Source of the DNA: Prochilodus magdalenae
Lineage: Eukaryota > Chordata > Actinopteri > Characiformes > Prochilodontidae
Direction: 5' to 3'
Assembly: GCA_024036415.1 (NCBI GenBank)
Contig: JAMWET010003419.1
Coordinates: 937,428-1,001,427 of the forward strand
Length of the DNA: 64,000 nt
Part shown: piece by piece, positions 1 through 11,691 of the stretch
Layout: every line of letters begins with the position of its first letter
Numbering within the stretch: the stretch's first letter is position 1
Position numbers and translations under genes: made by a program
The notes under the pieces: generated by a model
Told to the model about the DNA's origin: nothing
Databases searched by the model: none
Seen by the model: only the letters and a program-made list of their open reading frames with translations

Positions 1-303
1 TACCTAGAACCATACACTCTAACCACAAACCATCTAGTAACCCTTAGTGTGACATGAAGAAAGAAACAAATAGATCCAAAAACATTAATTCCTGCTCTGC
101 TGGTGATAGGGGCAGAACTGGTTTGCTCACTTTCTTTCCCCTCATGTTTCACATTGAACAACTGATGGTGTAAACAAGCCTCTCCCCTTCACAAGAGCCT
201 CAGCCTCTCATTTTCCGTACTGCTGAGTATCGGCCGTAGTCATCATTTAGTCTTTGTTCAGGACTGGTGCCTCCAAGAGAACAGATACGGAGACGCCGGC
301 GCA
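1..303 (+). promoter_or_regulatory. upk1a: upk1a upstream region and 5' UTR
   Basis: This stretch precedes the upk1a start codon. I see no clear TATA box. The segment from about 225 to 303 is richer in CG dinucleotides (TCGGCCG, GACGCCGGCGC) and probably holds the 5' UTR and transcription start; no start site can be assigned from sequence alone. Confidence 0.4.
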
Positions 304-369
304 ATGGGGAGTGGAGGAGGCATTACCTGGCTGATGATCATTCTCATCATATGCAATGCGTTTGCTGCT
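304..369 (+). CDS. upk1a: upk1a coding exon 1
   Basis: The exon encodes [20 protein letters not shown] and two alanines: a short cytoplasmic N-terminus and the start of membrane segment 1. Context GCGCA before ATG and G at +4. The donor GTAAGT follows directly. The N-terminal cytoplasmic stretch is shorter than in mammalian UPK1A. Confidence 0.9.
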
Positions 370-3300
370 GTAAGTTATGGGTGTTTTGTAATTAGTAATT
401 AAGGCATATCAAGAACATTACTTTGCAACTGAGAGAGTTGTTTTTCGTTCTTCTCCTAATCTCAGGTGAATGCCAGATTGATTCTATCTCTTCTCTTGAG
501 AAGCAGTTCTTGTCCTCTGTGAAAAATTCTAAATTCTAGTATATGCAATATACTAATTCTCTGCTATGCTCTATAAATGGTTCTTTGGGGCCACATGGTA
601 GAATTGGTCTTTGACCATCTATTGATCCTGAAAGCTTCTTTATGAAACCTCTATTTGGCACCCTAGTTTAAAAAGAAGTTGTCTTGGGTGAAATATAATC
701 TTAACACCATGTTATTGTCTTACCCCAGGCAGCAGGACTGGCGTTATTTGCATTGGCCATATGGGTGGCAGTAGATGGATATAGGCTGTACCCAATATCT
801 GCTGTGTCAGGGAAGGATGACATCTTTGCTGCAGCCTGGATCGCTATATTCACCGGCTTTGCCTACTTCTGCACCTCCATCTTTGGAATCTATGCAGCTC
901 GGAAAAAGAGACGTTCACTGATGTTGGCGGTAGGTGATTCCTGTGGGATATGAGTGAAAGTTTTGAGATGATCATTCAACACATTTTAAAATCGTAAATT
1001 TCAACACAGTTCAGTTTAAATGAGGTTCTTTTCCATTTTCAACACAATGCAATTTGTTTATGTTGATATGACTGAGACCATTTACAAAGTAGAAGCATAT
1101 AAACAATAAACCAATACATCTATCTTTTTTATCTTTAAAAATATTGGCTTAAAACAAACATATATTTTACTTAATGATATTATAATTGGGTTATAACATT
1201 CCAAAGTAGTTCAGCACCAAAATCAGTGCCAACTTGCAATTTAACAACCCTAACGGTTACATAACCAGAGCACATAACCAGTGCACCAACAATATATCTG
1301 ACCCCTTGTCCCAGCATTGACCAGACTACCAATATCTGACCCCTTGTCCCAGCATTGACCAGACTACCAATATCTGACCCCTTGTCCCAGCATTGACCAG
1401 ACTACCAATATCTGACCCACTGTCCCAGCATTGACCAGGCTACCAATATCTGACCCACTGTCCCAGCATTGACCAGGCTACCAATATCTGACCCATTGTC
1501 CCAGCATTGACCAGACTACCATTATCTGACCCCTTGTCCCAGCATTGACCAGAGCACCAATATCTGACCCCTTGTCCCAGCATTGACCAGACTACCAATA
1601 TCTGACCCATTGTCCCAGCATTGACCAGACTACCAATATCTGACCCATTGTCCCAGCATTGACCAGACTACTAATATCTGACCCATTGTCCCAGCATTGA
1701 CCAGACTACCAATATCTGACCCATTGTCCCAGCATTGCAAAACTCTGACCCTATTTGTCTTCTTCTTGCAGTATCTGATCATAATGTTCATCATCTTCAT
1801 TTTCGAGTGTGCCTCCTGCATCACAGCAGCCACCAACAGAGACTATGTAAGTGAACACTGGGTGACCTAACCATACTTGAAACATGAATACAAATAAACA
1901 ATCAAAAATACAGTAATTTGTCAATAATTTAATGGATCGCTATCAGAATACTGTATACTTAAATGCCTCGACAGCTTTACTAGGTGTAATGGGACAGTTA
2001 GAGGTCAGTTAGAGCTGTGGAAATGACACTCTATTTGACCCTTGAAGCTTTTTAGCCATGTTAGCATTTTCTATATTTACTTGTTGTTGTTATCATGCTA
2101 GTTCCCATAACCAAAGAAGTATATGGGCATGTTTCAAGTGTATCGCTTCATTCCTGAATGTGTTACAATAACAAGGTTTTGGCCGTCCACTTTTAAATGT
2201 ATTTGATATTTACAATTTGAATATATTTATTTTCTGTAAAGAGTGATCCCCACACATTTGATCATTTTTACACATTTATTCAATTAGAATTAGAGTTCCT
2301 ACTTCAAGGAATGCTAGTAGCGTACATATTTGGCCTTACATTTTTTGCCATTGTGTTCTGTTGTACCTGGCTGTTGTTTATATCATGTAATCAACTAGCT
2401 TTCATTCACATTCATAAATATTAGCAGTGTTAGCACTATGTAAGCGATCCCTCTGAGCTTTCTGTTGTACTCAGGGTGGTTGTTAATATTCAGCTAGCTC
2501 AAGTCCCTTAAAGCTTCCATTGAATGGGGTAAATAATATCAGGTGATTCAAAGAATGCAAAATACACTGAGAGCGTTCCACACCCAAACGCTAACACTGA
2601 TAATTTAGCTCACTTTTAGCAGTTAGCACTGTAACTGTCTTTCGCTAACTCCTGTTATACTCCATATTAATACACCATATTATCTCTTTATGTAAATTAT
2701 TTAAAAAGCAAGGTTACAAAGCAAAACGTACCTCACCAAAATGTTATTTAACTTTTAGCTAAGCTTTTAGATGTCCATTTAACCTCTGTGTCTGATGCTG
2801 ATTCTACGCTGCCCTAGTTCAGCTTTTAGTCAGTTTTAGCCATATTAGCATTTTATGTAAACTGTTCATTCAGCCTCTCCTCTCTCTGTCGTAGCTTGTT
2901 GTTCTGATATCATGCTAACTGATCCTCATTAACTTTTGTTCACTTTATCCATCTTAGCATTTTTACGCTAATTATTTCTTTTTTTTTTTCATTTTTAGCC
3001 TCAATTGCACTTTAAATGAATTGTCCCTTGCTGCACAAGCTTCTTCAAGGTCTATTTCACAAAACTGAAAACATGTGGAACCATGATGTCTGCCAAAAAG
3101 GGTTCTGCTATTGTTTCAATGTGAAGCATGTAACAATATAAGAACATTTTGGTGATTTATTGAAGCATTTTCAAAACATTTCTGTATAGAATCATATAAA
3201 ACACATTCAGTCTGAAGAACCCCTTCATTATGCAAGGAACCATTTAAACAGAAAGGTTCTATATAGAACTCATAGTTCTAAATCAAGCAATTTTTCTTAG

Positions 3301-6300
3301 AACCCCCTTAAAGAACCATTTTTAAGTGTGTAGCACATGCTTGCTAGACCCTGTTGTTTCTCAAGGGTCTATTATATAGGTAGCACCTATATATATATAT
3401 ATATATAGAACCTTGGCTTCTCCCAAAAATCACTCTGCTATTGTTACAATGTCATGCTTATAATCATAGAAGAACCCTTTTGGACATGGAACCATATACA
3501 ACACATTCTCCATCAACCTTAAGAACCATTTAGTCAGGCACAGAGCTATTTAAGCACAAGATGGTTCTATATAAAATATATGGTTCTAATTGTTTTCACT
3601 AAAGAACTTGTTGGTGGCAATGATACAACTCGTGGTGTTAAGAGCCATTCAAGCTTGTTACAGTAGAAGAACCCCTTTTAGTGGTACACATGTGTGTTCT
3701 GCAGAACCATATCCAACACAAGCATCATTTAAGCATGAAATGGTTCTGAGTAGAACTCATGGTTCTTTACAGATATGTTGTCGTTACTAAAGAACCCTTG
3801 ATTCTTTAAATTTTGGCCACATTAGGGTTCTATATTAACGGCTCTTTTCTCCTGTGTCTGCTGTAGCTGGTGGGGAATAATAACCTCGTGAAGAAGCAGA
3901 TGCTGCAGTACTACAGCGAGGACAGTGACAAGGGAATGCAGATCACTAAGACATGGAACGGAGTCATGCAGGATGTGAGTACACACAGTACCTGCTAGAA
4001 CATTCTCTGTCCCTCTGCTGAGCACCTCTAGGAGCCACATTCCAATCCACTTGTCCCTATAAAAGGTCATGTTTCAGTGTATTGTGTGCGGGAGCCACAA
4101 GGGATTGGCTTTTTTACCTCACACCCTCTGGAGCAACATCACCTTGGATTCTCTTCAGATCAGACTTGACACAGCATGTCTGAACCTTCCTATTCATTAG
4201 ATCCACTGCAGGCGGTGCGTGAACCGGTCTGGGGGCTTTCTGTGTGGGAATGAGACAGTACACCCAGTCTGAAACACATAGGGTAACCTACTTCCGACAA
4301 GAGACAAACAGAAATCACCAGGACATAACATACAGAGCTCATAGGAAGGCTTTATCTATCCTATATCCTTGTACCGTGTTTTAGAATGATGGAGAACATC
4401 ATTAGTAAAGAAATGAATGAGCAACATGTGGTATACTTATCAATACTGTGCTCAGATTCTCCATAGTAGCCCAACTTTGCCTTAATGCAACTTAGCACAT
4501 GAACACTCTCAGCAGCTTCATTAGGATCCTTTTCCAACAGGCTCCACACATTTCAAATAATTAATAATTAAAATATCTACTTTATAATCACTGTCAGAAC
4601 AAGACCTTGTTAACCCACGATGACACCATCACCATTGTTCTGAAAACGTTCTGAGAATATGACCGTGCTAAGTTCCATTGATGCTTTTAGAAGGAAGTTC
4701 TCTTGGTTCCTGGACAGTTCTTTCTAAAGGTAGGAGAACATTCTCTAAAACATTCTGCCAGTATGTCTCAGTAACATCCATAATATTTTTTCCTATGTTG
4801 TACTGAGAACATATTCCTCTTTTTAGTATCATGTAACACAATCTGCGGCCCTGACATCATCCTCAAAACATCCACAATAACATTTAACCTTATAGGAACA
4901 CTGTCTGAAATTATAAACCTCTTTGAACATTCTTTGAACATTAGATTTAAAACCCTCTTTATAACTCATTAGAAATTGTAGGTAAGGTTAGTCACTGTGG
5001 GAGGCTAGCTGGGATATTGGGAAGTAACAGTATTCGTCTTTTAGTGAAGTTTGAGGTAGAGTAGATTCCTGAAACCCCTCCTCCTTCCAGTCCAGCAGCC
5101 TATACTGTATATTCACATCCTTACCTTCCATTTCCCATGAAGCAGTTCTCGCAGCCCCACACCCCATCTCCTCCCTGTTCCACAGTTACAGTGGGGGTCT
5201 GGACTTCTTGCTCCAGGTAGAAGCTGTCTAGAACTCCAATCCAAGTTCTCTTTCAGTCTTCCCCCACAGTACCGCCAAAATTCATATTAGCAATTACAGT
5301 TTGAAACTGTAGTTTGAAACAGGATTTAGAATAGGATTTAGAAATGATTTCCATGTTTGCCCAGCATTCCAGCATCCAAAATACAACACGTGCTAGTTTT
5401 GCTGCTGATGAGTCTCACTTCCATAGGATATTTCAACACTGCTGTTTGTACTAATAAAATCCAATTATAGAACTTTGTAATGGTACATAATGTATGTTGT
5501 CAATAAGTGCTTACTTTCAGCCAAAAAGCTAATCAGCTTGCTAGCCAATTAGCACAGAACAGCAACGCTAGCAATGCTAACAGTGCTAAGTAGAAGTAAT
5601 GCTAACCAATCAGGACTAATTAATGCTAATCATGCTAATTAATCAGCTCTCAGTAGTAGTAGTGCTAACCAATCAGTTCTAAGTAGCAGTAACGCTAACA
5701 AGTTAGCGCTCAGTAGCAGTGATAGCACAATAGCAGTCACAATAAAACATAGTTATTATTTAAAATACATCGTGATAGGCTGACTACTGCAATAACACAT
5801 AGTGCGGTATACTGATGTGTTCTCAGTGTCTTCGTACTGAGTGACTTGGCATTAGGCAGTATAGGTTGATGTTTAGATAATGAGGAACAAAAGTCTATGC
5901 ACTTTTTTAAGATTGTGATGTGTGTTTTTAGCAAACTGTGCCTGATGTTATCATCTGTGTTTATGACGTCTTTTCACTCCAGACATGAAAGATCTGGATG
6001 CAACAAATCAGCACAGATAAAACAGATCTTCTAGCTCCTTATCAGTCATTATCAGTTTTCATAAGAGTCCAATGAAAGCTTTATGGAACACTGGAAATCC
6101 ATTTCTCTAAACTTTTACTGTAGATCATACTGTTTCTGAGGCATTGCTAAGGCCTGTGTGTTCTGTCCATTTTGTCAAAATCTAATCTACCTGCTTGAGT
6201 AAACCAGATGGAGAAAGGAAAAGGTCAGGCTTACATGTTAACCGGTACAGCACTGTGCTTGCATTATAAACAACAAACCATTTATCTTTCATGCAAGACG

Positions 6301-9300
6301 AGTCAGGTTCTTGTGTCCCTGTGGCGGTGCACTTGTACTTCTAACAGCTTTTACAGCTTTTTATGTCCACCACTGTTTTATAACCCAACAAGGATCTTTT
6401 AATAAGAGCCACATGGGGTTTAATCCGAAGACCAGTTAGGCCTACTAGCAGCTAGAGCTATAGTTTTTATGAAGGCCAAAAGGACCCAATACCCAATACA
6501 CCAATACGTGGTCAGACAGAAGATACTTTCATCTAAATGAATACACCAGAACTGCATTTTACAAAAGTCTTTCAAAGACACACGCAAAGTCAGTCATAGT
6601 AGACGTGGGCCACAACTCAACAGACTTGGAAACACAATGGAAGTGAGCCGCAACACAACAGACTTAAGCCGCAACAGATCGGAGGGAATCGCAATACAAC
6701 ACAAGAACACCACAACAAAACGCAAATAAGCAACAAAACAATGGAAGTGAGCTACAACGCAATGGGGTAGGGCTGCAACACAACGGAAGAGAGCCACAAC
6801 ACAACGGAAGTGGGCTACAACACAACGGAAGAGAGCCACAACACAACGGAAGAGAGCCACAACACCATGAAAGAGAGCCACAGCACAACGAAAGAGAGCC
6901 ACAACACAACGAAAGAGAGCCACAACACAACGAAAGAGAGCCACAGCACAACGAAAGAGAGCCACAACACAACAGAAGAGAGCCACAACACAACAAAAGA
7001 GAGCCACAACACAACGAAAGAGAGCCACAACACAACGAAAGAGAGCCACAACAAAAGAGAGCCACAGCACAACGAAAGAGAGCCACAACACCACGAAAGA
7101 GAGCCACAACACAACGAAAGAGAGCCACAACACCACGAAACAACGAAAGAGAGCCACAACACTATGGAAGAGAGCCCCAACACAACGGAAGAGAGCCACA
7201 GCACAACGGAAGAGAGCCACAGCACAACGAAAGAGAGCCACAACACCACGAAAGAGAGCCACAACACAACGAAAGAGAGCCACAGCACAACGAAAGAGAG
7301 CCACAACACTATGGAAGAGAGCCCCAACACAACGGAAGAGAAGAGCGCACAGCCAACGGAAGGAGGAGCCACAGCAAACGAAAAGAGAGCCACAACACCG
7401 GGACCCGAGAGCCACAACACCACGAAAGAGAGCCACAACACAATGGAAGAGAGCCACAGCACAACGAAAGAGAGCCACAACACAATGGAAGAGAGCCCCA
7501 ACACAAAGGAAGAGAGCCACAACACAACGAAAAAGAGCCACAACACAACGGAAGAGAGCCACAACACAACGGAAGAGAGCCACCACACAACGAAAGAGAG
7601 CCACAACACAACAGAAGAGGCCTGCAAGACAATGAAAGTGACTGACAACACAACAGAGTAGGGCTGCAGCACAATAGAAGAGAGCCACAACACAACCGAA
7701 GTGGGCTACAACACAATATTTACATCTTGCACCGTATCTCAAGCTTTTAGGAAATGGGGTTGTCTAAAAGGGTTTAGAAATGAATCATTAATTGAGGTAA
7801 CACGTAAAACATTCAGAAATTTTAATGACTTCATATTACTCCTACATTTATCATTCAGTGGCTATGTTTTATTTTAGAATACTGTACAGTTAATTCCCTG
7901 TTTCTTTGATCTACTAATTCATCTATTTCTCTCACTGTGTATATTATAATGAATGCCTGGCTACTATTTAATTCAAATTCTCCTGAACTATATGTGAGGT
8001 TAAGAAAATTTCATTCCAAGTCTGAAGCAACACATGTGAAGTCTGGCATCAGTCCATACTCACACTGATAAGGCTCATTAAGAGAAGAAGTCTTACTCAG
8101 AGAGTTAAACGTGTATTGTAAATATGAGGTTGGCACACTAGCAGAAGGTTACTGTAACCATAGACAAGTCATTTAGTCACCAGTAGAGCAGAATGTACTG
8201 CACTGTCCTCTGGTTCTGTCATTGTCTTTAAGAAGATCATTATACAGTAGTCCATCTTGTTAACTGAGTGATGGGCAACCAGTAATTATGAATCTGTAAA
8301 GAATTTCCCCAGTAATGCTCATTAATAGACTACACCTTTTATTTTAGCACCTCCATTAAAACTGCTACCACAGGAAAACAGCGACGTGCAGCAGTTCCAG
8401 AGGCACTTCACTTCAAAACCTCAGCTTTGAGCATCACTACATCTGTTATAAACCTGCCTACCTACCCCTCACAGCAAAGCCACAGCAGTCTCTAGAGCCA
8501 GTTTCTGGTTTAAAGATCTATCTGATGATGTATCCTGAAGGTGTTCAGGCCTTTTGAAAATCTGACACTGGTCTTGGACTTTGGTGCTCGAGGGTGGGCT
8601 GCTGATCTCTTTAGTTTTGTAGAAGGAGGGCAAAGAGCTATTTTAGTGTTAGGAAACGGTTAGGATTGAGACTGGTCAATCCTTGAGACTTGTGAAATGC
8701 ATGCTGGGAACTGTAGTGAAAGAACAGTTATGGGCAGAAACACAGAAAGACTACAAAATCATGATTTCTGAATTCTGTCATCGCATAACATCAACCTACA
8801 AACACTCCTTCAAAAGCTATACAAAAAATATTACAATCTATTGGCTACTTTTTTTAAATCTTAAGAGATTTCATGATGAATGGACCAGTAGAAATGCTCC
8901 AACACAATTATGTATATATATATGTGTATATATATAAATACATGAGTGCTGTACTCCATTTCTGTACTCCATTTGCTGATAATAGCTCTCACTGTGATTC
9001 GGTGGAGAACCAAAGCCTTAGAAATAGCTTTGGAACCTTTTCTAGACTGATAGATGTCAGTGTTTCTCATCTGTTCTTGAATTTCTTTAGATTGGGGAAT
9101 AAAGTGTTGAGCTTTAAGATCTTTTAGCCTACTTCATGTTGTCAGGCAGCTTCTGTTTAAATGATTTATTGATTCTACATGTCAGGCAGAAATCAGGCCT
9201 GGGTGTGGTTTAGACGCATGGATGGATGGATGGATGGATGGATGGATAGATAAATTCTGAAGGCCTCACTGCACAGGTTTAACTCCACTACTCCTTCTCT

Positions 9301-11374
9301 TGTGTGCAGGCGAAATGCTGTGGGACTAACGGTCCTATGGACTGGATCGAGTACAGCTCCACCTTCAGTCAGCAATACTCCCAGGAAGGGTTACTGTGGC
9401 CCCTCAACTGCTGCAAGCGCCTGAGCAGCTTTGAGGTTGCGGATCCAGAGGGCTGCAAGATCGGCCTGAGCAGCGCCATGTTCAACACGGTAAACAGAGC
9501 TTCCAACACTCTCTGGAAGGTTTAGGCTGATCAACATTTGTTCTACGTCTGCCAGCACCTCATTGTTTAGGGTGGAAACAGTGTGCTACTGTTCTACTGT
9601 CCTCAGAAACCTTTGTTGCCTCTTTCATAACAGCCTCTTCTGAAGTTGGCAGTGGACACACGTCCATCTGTTAATGCCTGGTTGTGATATAGAAACTGGA
9701 ATTGCACTGATTTTTTCCAGCAGTCTGCAAAATTAAAAAGATCGAGATGATTTTAGATGATCAGGCATCATTCTCACACTCTCAGTTTCATGTAATAACT
9801 TCGTTATTGAGCTCTTGGAAGCATCCAACTCTTCAAACATCTGGTTCTCTAATCCAGAGCATTTCAAATCAGACCACTTTGAATGACTTTGCTTTCTTAA
9901 CCACTCTGAATTGTTATTTTTATTTTTAGATTTTACAGATTTAGCTCTAATCGACTGATTTGTTAGTCAGGATTAAAATATTTAACTTTTGAACAAGCTA
10001 ATCAGAACAAAGGTCATTTGCATATCTCTCTCTTAATTCCACCATAGCAAAAACATTCTGAGGAGAGGTTGATAAAGAGAGGTTGGGAAATGGATTACGA
10101 TTGGTTTACAATGAATTTTAATAACTAATAATTTCTTAATTATTTTTTTAATCATCTTTTCTTCTGTATTTAATACCAACCAGAAGACTTTAAGTGCTGA
10201 AAATACAGTAAAAGTAGAAAATACAGAATTAGCCCTCAACAAACTGCTGTTGCTCTTGCAGGGATGCTTCGACTACATCGAGTCGGTGCTCAGTCGTTAC
10301 ACTTGGGCGGTGAGCTGGTACGGCTTCGCTGTGCAGATGTTCATGGTGAGTATTATGTGTGCACATGGTAAAGAAATCCCTTTTAGCATTTACAACACCA
10401 TTCCCTTCAGGGTCAGCTACAGAACCACCACAAATACACTAGCCACATGTACAGTAATGAAGCTCTTGGCACTCTTAAACCAGACGGTCCTTCAGGAAAG
10501 GGAACGGGTCTATGTAGTTCTAGGTAGACCTATTCGATGCTTAAACAGCTGTATGTAGAACTCATAGTTCTCATTAAAACCCTTGCAGAGCTATCCTTTC
10601 CTAAAGGAGTGGCTCGTTTACTCAACTCTAACCCAGCCTGGTTTCAGCTACTCCTCATAGGAGGGCTAAACTCAGTTTAATGACCAAATCTGACACAAAG
10701 TGACACAGTTGCTGCCTAATGCCCCCAAATGTAGGTGGTCAACTGAAATACGCTTCATTTACATTTGCTTCATTTACACTAAAGATACAGGGCTAGGTAG
10801 CACAAATGTAAAATGGCCCCCAACAACATTTGTGTTGTCCCCCAAGTGGCTACAGACGGTTCCAAGACTGTAGTTTTGTTATTCTTATATAAAGTGTTTT
10901 TCTGAAGTAAGATCAGTTTATTAAGAATGTTAACCCTGGGGGTCCCACAACTCACTAGTGCATCGTATTTGATGCTGCTGTATGAACAGTTCATTTAACA
11001 TTTCCCGAATCTGTAGAGTCTGTCCTTTTGATCCATCTTATCATGATGTAGGAAGTGGGGCTGAGATACAAGTCATCTGCTTTATCATCTGATCGATATG
11101 TATGACTGTCTATATTTTGCCTGAAACTGACCAATGAACACTCAGGACTTACCCATCACAGTGAAAGCCCTTCACTGAGGCCAGCCCAGAGACGTGTGTG
11201 TTAAATGGTGTTAAAAGTTTACAGCTGTAGTTGCTGCAGCGGTTTCACCTTATCATGAGGTTATAGTGAAATATGTTTGGTGTCTAAGTAATGCAAATGT
11301 AAAGTGGACACCAACAATATTTGTGTCTTACCTATTTTAAAATCAATAAATAAATAATATATACACGTACACAC

Positions 11375-11409
<35 letters not shown>

Positions 11410-11428
11410 TTATATACATATATGGGTG

Positions 11429-11459
<31 letters not shown>

Positions 11460-11468
11460 CTCTATACA

Positions 11469-11533
<65 letters not shown>

Positions 11534-11550
11534 CCATATATGTATATATA

Positions 11551-11585
<35 letters not shown>

Positions 11586-11607
11586 TGTGTTATATATATA
11601 TAAAAAC

Positions 11608-11691
<84 letters not shown>

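Noticed and set aside
1290..1735. Possible CRISPR-like array
   Set aside because: The 38-bp units are head to tail without unique spacers, and the context is a vertebrate intron.
6594..7742. Long reading frames of 382, 292, 283 and 159 codons on both strands
   Set aside because: They are produced by a 21-bp stop-free tandem repeat; multiple frames are open simultaneously and none has a domain or splice support.
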